A stretch of 64,000 nt of DNA from Gillisella taibaishanensis (GCF_001938985.1 NZ_MKIN01000022.1:1054001-1118000), one strand, 5' to 3'; numbered from the stretch's first letter, positions 9,212 to 21,563 are shown. The notes: generated from the letters alone by a model not told the origin. Made by a program: numbers and translations.

Positions 9212-10477
9212 ATGACGCCGACGAAGAGAATTCAGCCGCTGGCGCGTGACGCCATGGCCTATGTATTGGCGGGCGGTCGTGGCAGCCGCCTGAAGGAATT
9301 GACCGACCGGCGCGCCAAGCCCGCCGTTTATTTCGGCGGCAAGGCGCGGATCATCGATTTCGCCCTGTCGAATGCGCTGAATTCCGGCATCCGCCGCATT
9401 GGCGTCGCCACCCAGTACAAGGCGCATTCGCTGATCCGGCATTTGCAGCGCGGCTGGGACTTCTTCCGCCCCGAGCGTAACGAAAGCTTCGACATCCTGC
9501 CAGCCAGCCAGCGCGTGTCGGAAACGCAGTGGTATGAAGGCACCGCCGACGCCGTCTTCCAGAATATCGACATCATCGAGCCCTACGGTCCGGAATATAT
9601 GGTCATCCTCGCCGGTGACCATATTTACAAGATGGACTACGAGTTGATGCTGCAGCAGCATGTCGACAGTGGCGCCGACGTCACCATCGGCTGCATGGAA
9701 GTGCCGCGTCTGGAAGCGACCGCTTTCGGCGTCATGCATGTCGACGAGAAGGACAATATCATCGCCTTCGTCGAAAAGCCCGCCGATCCGCCGGGCATTC
9801 CGGGCAACGAGACCATGGCGCTCGCCTCGATGGGCATCTATGTCTTCCACACCAAATTCCTGATGGATTGCCTGCGCCGCGACGCCGCTGACCCGAATTC
9901 CAGCCGGGATTTCGGCAAGGACATCATTCCCTATATCGTCGAGCACGGCAAAGCCGTAGCGCATCGCTTTGCCAGTTCCTGCGTGCGCTCCGATTTCGAA
10001 AAGACCCCCTACTGGCGCGATGTCGGCACGATCGACGCCTATTGGCAGGCCAATGTCGACCTCACCGACATCGTCCCGGAACTCGATATCTACGACAAGT
10101 CCTGGCCGATTTGGACCTATGCCGAAATCAATCCGCCGGCAAAATTCGTCCATGACGACGAAGGCCGCCGGGGTTCGGCGATTTCCTCGCTGGTGTCTGG
10201 CGACTGCATCATTTCAGGCTCGGCGCTTTATCGCAGCCTGCTGTTTACAGGCGTCAGGGCCAATTCCTATTCGAGGCTGGAAGGCGCCGTCGTGCTGCCC
10301 AAGGTGACGATCGGCCGCCATGCACGGCTGACCAATGTGGTGATCGACCATGGCGTTACCATTCCAGAGGGCCTGATTGTCGGCGAAGACCCGGAAATCG
10401 ACGCCAAGCGGTTCCGCCGTACCGAAAGCGGCATCTGCCTGATTACCCAGGCGATGATGGACAAGCTGGGGCAATAG
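9212..10477 (+). CDS. glgC: Glucose-1-phosphate adenylyltransferase (ADP-glucose pyrophosphorylase)
   Basis: A 421-residue enzyme making ADP-glucose from ATP and glucose-1-phosphate, the committed step of glycogen synthesis and usually the allosteric control point. The nucleotidyltransferase signature [19 protein letters not shown] is present near residue 20, followed by [13 protein letters not shown]. The C-terminal third has the left-handed beta-helix character of the family ([23 protein letters not shown]). A strong ribosome site, GGGAGGAG, precedes the ATG. Length agrees with the family (about 420). A palindromic gap of 128 bases separates it from glgB, and glgA begins four bases after its stop. 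Confidence 0.97.
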   Translation: MTPTKRIQPLARDAMAYVLAGGRGSRLKELTDRRAKPAVYFGGKARIIDFALSNALNSGIRRIGVATQYKAHSLIRHLQRGWDFFRPERNESFDILPASQRVSETQWYEGTADAVFQNIDIIEPYGPEYMVILAGDHIYKMDYELMLQQHVDSGADVTIGCMEVPRLEATAFGVMHVDEKDNIIAFVEKPADPPGIPGNETMALASMGIYVFHTKFLMDCLRRDAADPNSSRDFGKDIIPYIVEHGKAVAHRFASSCVRSDFEKTPYWRDVGTIDAYWQANVDLTDIVPELDIYDKSWPIWTYAEINPPAKFVHDDEGRRGSAISSLVSGDCIISGSALYRSLLFTGVRANSYSRLEGAVVLPKVTIGRHARLTNVVIDHGVTIPEGLIVGEDPEIDAKRFRRTESGICLITQAMMDKLGQ

Positions 10478-10481
10478 CCGG

Positions 10482-13551
<3,070 letters not shown>

Positions 13552-13601
13552 TCGGATGGTGCAGAGGATGACAGGCCAGATCATATGAACGAGCAAGTTT
13601 T

Positions 13602-15551
13602 ATGAGAGACCTGGGCGCCTATCTCACGGACAAGACCGCAGAGTTCGCGGTCTATTCGGAGCATGCCGAGCGCATCGAACTCTGCCTGTTTGACGATACT
13701 AGAGACCAAGAGCTTCGCCGCCTGCCCATGCAGCGCGGCGAAGACAATCTGCACAGCCTCATCCTTCCCGGCCTTGCGGAAGGCAGCCGCTACGGCTACC
13801 GCGCCTTCGGGCGCTACGATCCCGATCAAGGTCTGTGGTTCGACCCCGCCAAACTGCTGGTCGACCCCTACGCACGCGAACTCGACCGTCCCTTCCGCTA
13901 CGATGCACGTCTCACACGGTTCGGCGAAGACACTGCCGATCTGGTGCCAAAGGCACTCCTGACGCGCTCGGAAAAGGCAACTGTCGCCGCCCCCCTGTTA
14001 CCGAAGGGTGGCTTCATCTATGAACTGGCCGTGCGCGGCTTTACCATGCTGCGCCAAGACATCCCTGAACCCTTGCGCGGCACCGTGGCGGCGCTGGCCC
14101 ACCCCGCCGTCATCGCCCATCTGAAAGCCATTGGCGTCGACGCCGTCGAGCTGATGCCTATCACCGCCTGGATCGACGAACGGCACCTGCCGCCGCTCGG
14201 GCTCTCCAACAGCTGGGGCTATAATCCGATCGCGATGATGGCGCTCGATCCGCGGCTGTGCCCCGGCGGCGTCAAGGAGTTGCGCGACACGGTCGAGACC
14301 CTGCACAAGAACGGCATCGGCGTCATCCTCGATCTCGTCTTCAACCATTCGGGCGAAAGCGACCGCTATGGCGCGACGCTGTCGATGCGCGGGCTCGACA
14401 ATCTCACCTACTACCGCCACCTGCCCGGTGAGCCCGGCGCGCTGGTCAACGACACCGGTTGCGGCAATACCATTGCCTGCGACCATCCCGTGGTGCGCCA
14501 GTTGATCGTCGATACGCTTCGCCATTTCGTGCTGGCTGCCGGCGTCGATGGCTTCCGTTTCGATCTGGCACCAGTGCTTGGCCGCACCGCAAGCGGTTTC
14601 GAGCCCCATGGCGAAACACTGACCGCCCTGCTGAGCGATCCCGTGCTGAAAGACAGGGTAATGATCGCCGAACCCTGGGATATCGGTCCCGGCGGCTACC
14701 AACTCGGCCATTTCCCGGTCCCCTTCCTGGAATGGAACGACCGCGCCCGCGATACAATGCGCCGGTTCTGGCGCGGCGATGACGGATTGACCGGAGAGAT
14801 GGCGACCGTATTGGCCGGTTCCTCCGACATTTTCGGCTGGGATGGCGCGGGGCAAAGCCGCAGTGTCAATTTCATCGCAGCTCATGACGGCTTCACGCTG
14901 CATGATCTCGTCTCCTATGCCCATAAGCACAATGAGGCGAATGGCGAGGAAAACCGGGACGGCCATAACGACAACCACAGTTGGAACAACGGCGCCGAAG
15001 GCGAGACCGACGACCCCGCCATCCTGACCGCCCGCAAGCGCGATTGCGCTGCCCTGATCTCCACCCTGTTTGCCTCAAAAGGTTGGATCATGCTAACCGC
15101 CGGCGACGAAGGCGGGCGCAGCCAGCGTGGCAACAACAATGCCTATTGCCAGGACAATGCCTTGACCTGGCTGGACTGGGCAGCGCTCGACGCCGATCTC
15201 ATTGCCCATACCGGCCGGCTGGCCGCCCTGCGCAAGCGCTTTGCCGCGCTCTGCGATCCTGCCTTCTTTACCGGCCAAGGCGATGCCACCTGGATCGACG
15301 CCCATGGCCAACCGATGACGGTCGAGGCCTGGCAGAACCCGCAAAACCGCTTTCTTGGGTTGGTGATTGCGACGGCCGACAGCATAACCGGGCGAGACAC
15401 GCGGCTTGCCGTGTTGATCAACCGGGGCGAGGCTGTCAGCCTGTCGCTCGACGTTAAAGCCGGGCGGGCATGGCACGATCTTCTGTTCAACCAACCCGCC
15501 GGTGAGATCACGGTCGGCGCGCACCAGATCGCCTTTCTGGCTGAGCTATAA
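13602..15551 (+). CDS. glgX: Glycogen debranching enzyme (isoamylase type)
   Basis: A 649-residue GH13 debranching enzyme that hydrolyses alpha-1,6 links of short branches left by glycogen phosphorylase. The N-terminal CBM48-like region is followed by the barrel, with LVFNHSGES, the nucleophile D321 in GFRFDLAPV, the acid/base E357 in MIAEPWDIG and the NFIAAHDGFTLHD block. The closing tract GRSQRGNNNAYCQDN is typical of GlgX. It starts 50 bases after pgm and is probably the last gene of the glycogen operon. A GC-rich dyad shortly after the stop lacks a T-run, so no clear terminator can be assigned. Confidence 0.95.
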   Translation: MRDLGAYLTDKTAEFAVYSEHAERIELCLFDDTRDQELRRLPMQRGEDNLHSLILPGLAEGSRYGYRAFGRYDPDQGLWFDPAKLLVDPYARELDRPFRYDARLTRFGEDTADLVPKALLTRSEKATVAAPLLPKGGFIYELAVRGFTMLRQDIPEPLRGTVAALAHPAVIAHLKAIGVDAVELMPITAWIDERHLPPLGLSNSWGYNPIAMMALDPRLCPGGVKELRDTVETLHKNGIGVILDLVFNHSGESDRYGATLSMRGLDNLTYYRHLPGEPGALVNDTGCGNTIACDHPVVRQLIVDTLRHFVLAAGVDGFRFDLAPVLGRTASGFEPHGETLTALLSDPVLKDRVMIAEPWDIGPGGYQLGHFPVPFLEWNDRARDTMRRFWRGDDGLTGEMATVLAGSSDIFGWDGAGQSRSVNFIAAHDGFTLHDLVSYAHKHNEANGEENRDGHNDNHSWNNGAEGETDDPAILTARKRDCAALISTLFASKGWIMLTAGDEGGRSQRGNNNAYCQDNALTWLDWAALDADLIAHTGRLAALRKRFAALCDPAFFTGQGDATWIDAHGQPMTVEAWQNPQNRFLGLVIATADSITGRDTRLAVLINRGEAVSLSLDVKAGRAWHDLLFNQPAGEITVGAHQIAFLAEL

Positions 15552-15791
15552 CGCCGGATTAGTCGGCGGGAGACCATCGCCAGCTTGAAGCAGGCCGAGT
15601 GCCCGGTGAATTTAACGGATTGGTAAGCATCTGCCCTTGATTTTAGGCAGAGATCATACAGTTTTCGACAATTATCAGATGTATGATGATCATAATTGCC
15701 CGTGGCGGCCCTCGCCATGACAGGATGACAGGCTTCCCGGATTTTCCATCTCGCCAGCTCCGGTGGTAGCCAAAACCAACAAAGGCAGAGC

Positions 15792-16280
15792 ATGCAGCGT
15801 CAGATTTCTCTCGCAGACGTCCCCGCCCTGGTCGGTCAGGAACTAGGCCTTTCCCAATGGATTACAGTGGATCAGGCAATGATCGACGCCTTCGCCAACG
15901 CCACCGGCGACCATCAGTTCATCCACACCGATCCCGAGCGCGCCAAGGCCGAGACCCCCTATGGCGGCACCATTGCCCATGGCTTTCTGACGATTTCACT
16001 GCTATCCGCGATGAATTACGACTGCCTGCCCGTGATCCGCGAGCAGACCATGGGCATCAATTACGGCTTTGAGAAAATCCGGCTGATGGCACCGGTCAAA
16101 TCGGGCAAGCGCGTGCGTGGCCGCTTCACCCTCGCAGGCGCCCGGTTTCGCGGCGCCGGCATGCTGATGACGACCTATGACGTGCAGGTCGAGATTGAGG
16201 AAGAAACCAAGCCGGCGCTGACCGCCACCTGGCAAACTATCATTCAGTTTGACCCCAAGGACCGGCCCGAGGACGTTTGA
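15792..16280 (+). CDS. MaoC-like (R)-specific enoyl-CoA hydratase family protein
   Basis: A 162-residue single hot-dog domain protein. The hydratase motif is visible near residue 40 as NATGDHQFIHTDPERA, with the catalytic Asp and His, followed by GGTIAHGFLTISLL. This form resembles the NodN/MaoC subgroup. The likely reaction is reversible hydration of a trans-2-enoyl-CoA. A 240-base gap separates it from glgX, so it probably has its own promoter. AAAGG lies at suitable distance before the ATG. A DUF2332 gene starts 13 bases after its stop, which suggests co-transcription. Confidence 0.9.
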   Translation: MQRQISLADVPALVGQELGLSQWITVDQAMIDAFANATGDHQFIHTDPERAKAETPYGGTIAHGFLTISLLSAMNYDCLPVIREQTMGINYGFEKIRLMAPVKSGKRVRGRFTLAGARFRGAGMLMTTYDVQVEIEEETKPALTATWQTIIQFDPKDRPEDV

Positions 16281-16293
16281 CGGACAGATCGCC

Positions 16294-17343
16294 ATGACCA
16301 CAGATCGCTTACGCCACGCCTTCATCGATCAGGCCCTCTCCTGCGAAGCGCTCGGTTCGCCCTTTACCGGAAGAGTGCTGCGCCTGGTTGCGGACCGGCT
16401 GACGCCAGACACGGCGGTTGGCGCAAGGCTGATCGGCTGGCCGGGCGATATCACCTCGCGGGGCGATTCCGTGCCGTTGCGGCTGGCGGGCACGCTGCAC
16501 GCCTTGGCGCGATCCGGAAAAAGCCCGGCGCTTGCGAAAGCCTATCCTCCAAATCTGCCGACAGACGAAACCCTATGGGCGGCCATCAATGACGCGCTGC
16601 ATCAGCATGAGACCTTCATGCAGGAGCGGCTGCATTCGGCGCCGCAGACCAATGAAGTGCGTCGTTCGGCGGCGCTCCTGCCGGCCTTTCTCACCCTCGC
16701 CTCCCGGTTTTCACTGCCGCTTATCCTCTCGGAAGTCGGTGCCAGCGCGGGGCTGAACCTGCAATGGGACTGCTACGCCTATCAGCTTGGTACCTTTCAA
16801 TGGGGCGGGTCTTCGCCGGTTCTGCTGGCGCCTGACTGGGACGGCCCCGTGCCGCCGGATGTTGAGATCTCTGTCGCGGAGCGGGCCGGCTGCGATCTCA
16901 ACCCGCTCGACCCCAGCAACTCCCAAGACCGGGAGCGGCTGTTTTCCTATATCTGGGCCGACCAGACGGATCGTCTGCAACGCGCGGAGGCGGCGCTCAA
17001 TCTTGCGGTCGACAACGGCCTTTCGGTCGAGCGAACTGATGCAATCGACTGGTTAAAGCTCAGGTTGGCAGTGCCGCGCCCGGGCACGCTGCACGTCATC
17101 TACCACACGGTTGCCTGGCAATATTTTCCCGAGACCCTGAAGGCAAAAGGCGAGGCCCTGATTGCCGAGGCCGGCGCGAGAGCCACGGCAGAGGCCCCTC
17201 TCGCTCGCCTGCAAATGGAAGCCGACGATATCAGAGACGGTGCCAGCCTCACCTTGCAGATCTGGCCAGGCGGTGAAATCCAGGAAATCGGCAGGGCCGA
17301 TTTCCATGGCCGCTGGATCAAATGGCGCGGCTGGAAGGCGTAA
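16294..17343 (+). CDS. DUF2332 domain-containing protein
   Basis: A 349-residue soluble protein matching the DUF2332 family by its central blocks: LILSEVGASAGLNLQWDCYAY, GCDLNPLDPSN and YIWADQTDRLQR. The biochemical function of the family is unknown. I used the ATG at 16294 (MTTDRLRHAF); the upstream TTG at 16249 lies inside the MaoC gene. The start lies 13 bases after the MaoC stop, so the pair is probably one transcript. The C-terminal region (VIYHTVAWQYFP) is also conserved in the family. Confidence 0.85.
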   Translation: MTTDRLRHAFIDQALSCEALGSPFTGRVLRLVADRLTPDTAVGARLIGWPGDITSRGDSVPLRLAGTLHALARSGKSPALAKAYPPNLPTDETLWAAINDALHQHETFMQERLHSAPQTNEVRRSAALLPAFLTLASRFSLPLILSEVGASAGLNLQWDCYAYQLGTFQWGGSSPVLLAPDWDGPVPPDVEISVAERAGCDLNPLDPSNSQDRERLFSYIWADQTDRLQRAEAALNLAVDNGLSVERTDAIDWLKLRLAVPRPGTLHVIYHTVAWQYFPETLKAKGEALIAEAGARATAEAPLARLQMEADDIRDGASLTLQIWPGGEIQEIGRADFHGRWIKWRGWKA

Positions 17344-17391
17344 TCCTTACACCCGCCTTGCTTGAAGGCGCACCTTACTTGAAAGCCCAGC

Positions 17392-18912
17392 TCACTTGAA
17401 CGATGGCGGCTGGCTCAAGTCCATCGCCGGCTTTGCTGCCGGCGGTGTCGCACCGCCAAGGCCCGGCGGTGTGCCGAAATTCAAGCCCGGAGCGCCGAGA
17501 CCGCCGGGCGGCGACAAGGTCATTCCACCACCGCCGCCGAAGCCGGGCACCTCGATCTTGACCTTGTCGAGATCGATATCCTTGGCCTTTTCCACCCACA
17601 TGGTCACCGATTGCGGCCAGAAGATCACTACGGCGACGATGATCAGCTGCATGCAGATCCACGGGATCGAGCCTAGATAGATTTGCCGCGTTTTGACCTC
17701 AGGCGGTGCGACGCTGCGCAGATAAAACAGCGCAAAACCGAAAGGCGGATGCATGAAGCTGGTCTGCATGTTGACGCAAATCAGCACGCCGAACCAGATC
17801 AGGTCGATACCCAGATGCTGCGCCACCGGCGCCAGCATGGGAATGACGATGAAGGCGATCTCGAAGAAATCGAGGAAGAAGGCCAGGACAAAGATGAACA
17901 GGTTGACGAACAGCAGGAAGCCAACCTGACCGCCCGGCAGACCCGACAGCATATGCTCGATCCAGCGCGCGCCATCCATACCCTGGAAGACAAGGCTGAA
18001 GCAGGTGGAGCCGATCAGGATCATCACCACCATCGAGGTGATGGTCATGGTGGATTCCATCGCCTGACGCACCAGAACCCAGGTCAAACGCCGATGGGCG
18101 GCGGCCAGGATCAGCGCCCCGACCACGCCAAGCGCGCCGGCTTCCGTCGGCGTCGCAAGCCCGAGAAAGATCGTTCCGAGCACGAGGAAGATCAGCACGA
18201 TGGACGGCAGCATGCCGGCCAGCACCTTGCGGATCAGCCGTGCATCGAGATCGCCGCGCACTTCTTTCGGCAGCGGCGGCACCAGCCCTGGCCGGAAGAT
18301 CGACACACCGAGAATGAACAGCATGAAGATGCCGATCTGCATGCCCGCCGGGCCGATCGCACCCATATACATGTCACCGACCGACTTGCCGAGCTGGTCC
18401 GAAAGGATGACCAGAACCAGAGATGGCGGGATCAACTGCGCCATGGTGCCAGACGCGGCAATAACGCCTGTTGCGATGCGCTGGCTATAGCCGTAGCGCA
18501 GCATGACCGGCAGCGAAATCATGCCCATGGTAATGACTGATGCCGCGACCGTGCCAGTGATAGCCCCCAGGATCGCGCCGACGAAAATGACGGCATAGGC
18601 AATACCGCCGGGCACGGCGCCAAACAGCTTGCCAGTGCCTTCAAGCAGATCCTCCGCCAGACCGCAGCGCTCCAGGATGGCGCCCATCATGGTGAAGAAG
18701 GGAATGGCCAGCAGAAGATCGTTCGACACGATGCCGAAAAAGCGCAGCGGCAGGGCTTGCAGGAAGGCCTCGCTGAAATGCCCGGTGGCAATACCGATCA
18801 GGCCGAAGAACATCCCGACAGCGCCGAGCGAGAAGGTCACCGGAAAGCCGAAAAGCATGAACAGAACCATGCCAATAAACATGGCCGGCGGGATAATGCC
18901 GAAATCAAACAT
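17392..18912 (-). CDS. TRAP transporter large permease (DctM subunit)
   Basis: A 506-residue polytopic membrane protein of the ion transporter superfamily that couples a sodium gradient to uptake of an organic acid. About a dozen hydrophobic segments are evident. Family blocks include LLLAIPFFTMMGAILERCGLA, GTVAASVITMGMISLPVM and FALFYLRSVAPPEV. The ATG at 18912 follows a good purine-rich ribosome site; a GTG seven codons upstream is less likely. The last 45 or so residues form a Gly/Pro-rich tail (GFGGGGG, PPGGLG, PPGLGG) not needed for transport in typical members. The small subunit gene lies immediately upstream; the nearest binding protein is 11 kb away. Confidence 0.93.
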   Translation of the reverse strand: MFDFGIIPPAMFIGMVLFMLFGFPVTFSLGAVGMFFGLIGIATGHFSEAFLQALPLRFFGIVSNDLLLAIPFFTMMGAILERCGLAEDLLEGTGKLFGAVPGGIAYAVIFVGAILGAITGTVAASVITMGMISLPVMLRYGYSQRIATGVIAASGTMAQLIPPSLVLVILSDQLGKSVGDMYMGAIGPAGMQIGIFMLFILGVSIFRPGLVPPLPKEVRGDLDARLIRKVLAGMLPSIVLIFLVLGTIFLGLATPTEAGALGVVGALILAAAHRRLTWVLVRQAMESTMTITSMVVMILIGSTCFSLVFQGMDGARWIEHMLSGLPGGQVGFLLFVNLFIFVLAFFLDFFEIAFIVIPMLAPVAQHLGIDLIWFGVLICVNMQTSFMHPPFGFALFYLRSVAPPEVKTRQIYLGSIPWICMQLIIVAVVIFWPQSVTMWVEKAKDIDLDKVKIEVPGFGGGGGMTLSPPGGLGAPGLNFGTPPGLGGATPPAAKPAMDLSQPPSFK

Positions 18913-18987
18913 CAAAGCGCCCCCCTCAGGCACATTCCTCCCCTCCTCGCAGATCCCGGCACGAGGCCGAGGATCTGCCGGAGGCTC

Positions 18988-19527
18988 TTATTGCAGCGGC
19001 TTTTCGTAATTGACGTCGATATTGATGCGGCCGGACAGCGCGGCCACCCGCTTGATCAGCTCCGACGTGCCTTGCAGGGTCAGGAGACCAAACCCGGCCA
19101 CCAGGATGAGCTTGACCGGCCAACGGATCAGTCCGCCGGCATTGGCCGAAACCTCGCCCTGCTGGAAGGAGAGCCAGAAGAATGGCCAGCACAGCCAGGT
19201 CAAGAAAATGCAGACCGGCAGCAAAAACAGAATGATGCCGATAATGTCGATCCACAGCCGCTTGTGCTCCGACACCGACCCATAGATCAAATCGACCCGG
19301 ACGTGACCGTTCTTGCGCAGCGTATGCGAGGCGCCGAGCACAACGACATAAGCAAAGAGATACCATTGGATCTCCAGCCAGCCATTCGAACTGACATTGA
19401 ACAGATATCGGATGATCGCATTGCCGGCGCTGATCAGGCAGCACAGCATGACAAGATATTCAGCCACCCGGCCGACGACTTCGCTCAGCTTGTCGATCGC
19501 CCGGCTCCACCCTAGCAAAATAGTCAT
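18988..19527 (-). CDS. TRAP transporter small permease (DctQ subunit)
   Basis: A 179-residue four-helix membrane protein. The family pattern is visible in AEYLVMLCCLISAGNAIIRYLF, the WLEIQWYLFAYVVVLGA segment and HVRVDLIYG. It pairs with the DctM subunit encoded 75 bases downstream to form the membrane part of a TRAP transporter. GGGAGG stands before the ATG. The intergenic region upstream, towards the cytochrome oxidase subunit gene, carries an 11-base inverted repeat that may be regulatory. Confidence 0.92.
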   Translation of the reverse strand: MTILLGWSRAIDKLSEVVGRVAEYLVMLCCLISAGNAIIRYLFNVSSNGWLEIQWYLFAYVVVLGASHTLRKNGHVRVDLIYGSVSEHKRLWIDIIGIILFLLPVCIFLTWLCWPFFWLSFQQGEVSANAGGLIRWPVKLILVAGFGLLTLQGTSELIKRVAALSGRINIDVNYEKPLQ

Positions 19528-19667
19528 GTAAGCCTCCCAACTCCCTTATTTGCTTAGATCAAGGCAAGGTCACGCGCAACCGCGCGGCGATCCACCAGCA
19601 TGGTCCTACGCCGGCCTTTGCACCGGAAACCCTGTCAAGCCAGCCTAAAGTTCTATGGCTCTTGATT

Positions 19668-19728
19668 AAATTTGCACGCTTTGGATGATTTCGACTGCCC
19701 TACAACAGAGACATAAACGTGCAAATTT
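19668..19728. promoter_or_regulatory. Widely spaced 11-bp inverted repeat between dctQ and cox subunit IV genes
   Basis: AAATTTGCACG at 19668-19678 is repeated exactly as its reverse complement CGTGCAAATTT at 19718-19728. The half-sites are 50 bases apart, about five helical turns. The two flanking genes diverge. The arrangement fits two operator half-sites for a looping or dimer-of-dimers regulator, but the protein is unknown. Confidence 0.35.
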
Positions 19729-19803
19729 CTCTGCCAACCCCGTTTCGGTTTTTACGATTCTGCGCTAGGCTTGTCATGAAACACGCTTTTGGGGAGTAGG
19801 AGC

Positions 19804-20028
19804 ATGAGCGAAGACCATTCCGGCCCGGTCGAAACGGGCGCATCGATGGATTATGCCGCACACGAGCGGACCTATGACACTTTCATCGCCGCATCGAAAT
19901 ACGGCACCGCCATTCTCGTATCGCTGATGATCGCCATGGCCGCCGGCTTCTTTACAGCCGCTGGCTTTCTCGGCGGCATCCTCGTCTTCCTGGTCCTCAG
20001 CGTCATCGGCGTTTTCATGATGCGCTGA
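19804..20028 (+). CDS. aa3-type cytochrome c oxidase subunit IV
   Basis: A 74-residue protein of the small bacterial aa3 oxidase subunit IV family: a short N-terminal part with the conserved MDYAAHERTYDTF block, then two hydrophobic stretches forming membrane helices. It associates with the aa3-type terminal oxidase in the cytoplasmic membrane; its exact role is unclear. ATG at 19804 is preceded by GGGGAGTAGGAG. The gene stands alone, far from other oxidase genes, which is usual in rhizobia. A strong hairpin terminator follows. Confidence 0.9.
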   Translation: MSEDHSGPVETGASMDYAAHERTYDTFIAASKYGTAILVSLMIAMAAGFFTAAGFLGGILVFLVLSVIGVFMMR

Positions 20029-20052
20029 CAGACTGCAATCCTTGCGGATACG

Positions 20053-20078
20053 AAAAAGGCCGGCAATGCCGGCCTTTT
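20053..20078. terminator. Bidirectional rho-independent terminator
   Basis: A GC-rich stem AAGGCCGGC-AAT-GCCGGCCTT is flanked by A-runs on the left and T-runs on the right, so it can end transcription of the oxidase subunit gene on the plus strand and of the TPR lipoprotein gene on the minus strand. Confidence 0.88.
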
Positions 20079-20099
20079 GTCGTTAAAGATCTAAGAACC

Positions 20100-20987
20100 T
20101 CAGCCAGCCGAGCCGCGCGTGCGGGCAAGACCGTCGCGGGCTGGCGTATACTTGCTGTCCAGGCTGACTGCATGGGCGTAAGACTTGGCCGCCTTGGCCT
20201 TGTCGCCACGCCGCTCATAGACCAGCGCCTGATTGGCCCAGGATTCGGCAACCTTCGGGTTCATTTCAATTGCGCGATTGAAATCGGCAAAGGCGTTTTC
20301 GTCGTCGTTCAGCGCAAGATAGCTGACGCCACGACCGTTATACGGCTCGGGCGCGCTTGGCGACAGCGAGATCGCCTTGGAGAAATCATCGATCGCCTTG
20401 TCGTGCTGGCCACGCAGCTGATAGATCAAGCCGCGATTGTGATAGGCGCGGCCATCGGTCGTATCGAGTTCAATCGCCTTCGAGAAATCCTGGAACGCTT
20501 CATCCACGCGACCGGCCTGGCGATAGATATTGCCGCGGCCGATATAGGCGACATCATAGCTCGGATTGATCTTCAGAGCCGCCGTGTAATCATTGGCGGC
20601 GTCAACCGGCTTGCCCATGTTGCGATAGACAAGGGCGCGGTTCGCATAGGCCTGATAGAAATTCGGATTGAGCTGCAGCGCCGTGTTGAAGTCGGCAACT
20701 GCCTTCTGGAATTCGCCGGCGCGGCCATAGGCAGATCCACGAACGTTATAGCCGCCGGGGTCACGCGGATTGGCGGCGATGACGGCAGACAGCGACGCAA
20801 TGTTTTCCTTGGAGCCTTGGTCGCGATCGATGCTGATCATATCGGTCGACTGGTTGGTCGACTGGCAACCGCCCAGCGCCAGAACGGCGGCAAGCCCAAG
20901 GGCGGCCATGCCGACGCCTTTGCGGGACAACTCACGCGGGGCGCGCAGGCTGCCAGCGCTGAAAACCTTATCGACCATGGGCGTCAT
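20100..20987 (-). CDS. Tetratricopeptide repeat lipoprotein
   Basis: A 295-residue protein with an N-terminal hydrophobic segment and lipobox LALGGC (C41), which predicts a lipid-anchored envelope protein. From about residue 70 it consists of consecutive TPR units of 34 residues with the pattern A-x-x-x-Y-x-x-R-G-x-x-Y and D-F-x-x-A-I, about six in all (for example AVADFNTALQLNP, AIDDFSKAISLSP). TPR lipoproteins scaffold envelope complexes, but no partner is evident. It lies downstream of rpsU on the same strand, with a terminator between, and ends at a shared terminator with the oxidase subunit gene. Confidence 0.88.
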   Translation of the reverse strand: MTPMVDKVFSAGSLRAPRELSRKGVGMAALGLAAVLALGGCQSTNQSTDMISIDRDQGSKENIASLSAVIAANPRDPGGYNVRGSAYGRAGEFQKAVADFNTALQLNPNFYQAYANRALVYRNMGKPVDAANDYTAALKINPSYDVAYIGRGNIYRQAGRVDEAFQDFSKAIELDTTDGRAYHNRGLIYQLRGQHDKAIDDFSKAISLSPSAPEPYNGRGVSYLALNDDENAFADFNRAIEMNPKVAESWANQALVYERRGDKAKAAKSYAHAVSLDSKYTPARDGLARTRGSAG

Positions 20988-21225
20988 GCTGTTCGTTCCA
21001 CCTGTTCAAACGCGGTATTGCGGTCCTCGCGGGAAACGCCGAAGCGGCCCCAAAGTTCTGCACCATTTTGCCCCAGAACCAAGAGCTGGCTCAAGACCTG
21101 TTGCCGGCTTATATCTCAAAGGCCCGATTTCCACCACACTGCATTAAAAATCAACAGGATCCAGGCATTTTTCAGGCCTTAATCCGTCAACGCCAGTAAG
21201 TGCGCTGCAAAACGGAAAAGAAAAC

Positions 21226-21262
21226 ACAAAAAAGCGGCCGCGAACTAATCGCCGCCGCTTAA
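21226..21262 (-). terminator. Terminator of rpsU
   Basis: On the minus strand, AAGCGGC and GCCGCTT form a stem around a loop of about 18 bases and are followed directly by a T-run (TTTTTTG). It lies 65 bases past the rpsU stop. Confidence 0.7.
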
Positions 21263-21264
21263 TG

Positions 21265-21315
21265 GGATCATGTCACGCTGCAAGGCGTGGCCGGATCATG
21301 TCACGCTGCAAAGCG
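21265..21315. repeat. Two 23-bp direct repeats in the rpsU 3' region
   Basis: GGATCATGTCACGCTGCAA plus four bases occurs at 21265-21287 and again at 21293-21315, differing at one base, with a period of 28. Both copies lie between the rpsU stop and its terminator, so they are transcribed with rpsU. Confidence 0.75.
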
Positions 21316-21326
21316 CGGAAAATCAA

Positions 21327-21563
21327 TCAGCGGCTGAAAGCCGGACGTGCCGGAGCAGCAATCAGGCCTTCGCGCTGCATCTTCTTGCGGGCCAGCTTGC
21401 GAACGCGGCGAACGGCTTCTGCCTTTTCGCGAGCGCGCTTCTGCGACGGCTTTTCATAATAGTCACGCATTTTCATTTCGCGGAAGATGCCTTCGCGCTG
21501 CATCTTCTTCTTCAAGGCGCGAAGCGCCTGATCAACGTTGTTATCGCGGACAAGTACCTGCAC
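21327..21563 (-). CDS. rpsU: 30S ribosomal protein S21
   Basis: A 78-residue basic protein of the small ribosomal subunit involved in translation initiation. The N terminus [20 protein letters not shown] and the block [16 protein letters not shown] are diagnostic. The start is GTG at 21563, as is usual for rhizobial rpsU; longer in-frame starts give an unrelated N terminus. AAAGGA lies upstream at rather long spacing. The C terminus is extended compared with gammaproteobacterial S21, which is normal in this order. Confidence 0.96.
   Translation of the reverse strand: MQVLVRDNNVDQALRALKKKMQREGIFREMKMRDYYEKPSQKRAREKAEAVRRVRKLARKKMQREGLIAAPARPAFSR

Larger units (their letters stand above)
20988..21326. 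other. Gap between TPR lipoprotein and rpsU genes
   Basis: About 340 bases without a credible gene. They hold the rpsU terminator, two direct repeats in the rpsU 3' untranslated region, and about 240 bases upstream of the lipoprotein gene that should carry its promoter, though no clear -35/-10 pair stands out. Confidence 0.6.

Noticed and set aside
15552..15791. Possible small RNA or switch between glgX and the MaoC gene
   Set aside because: A weak ATCTGCC/GGCAGA dyad and AT-rich stretches are present, but nothing resembles a known switch or terminator well enough to call.
17683..18540. Plus-strand frame rich in His, Asp and Gln opposite the TRAP permease gene
   Set aside because: The composition is what hydrophobic codons give in reverse, and the permease is clear on the other strand.
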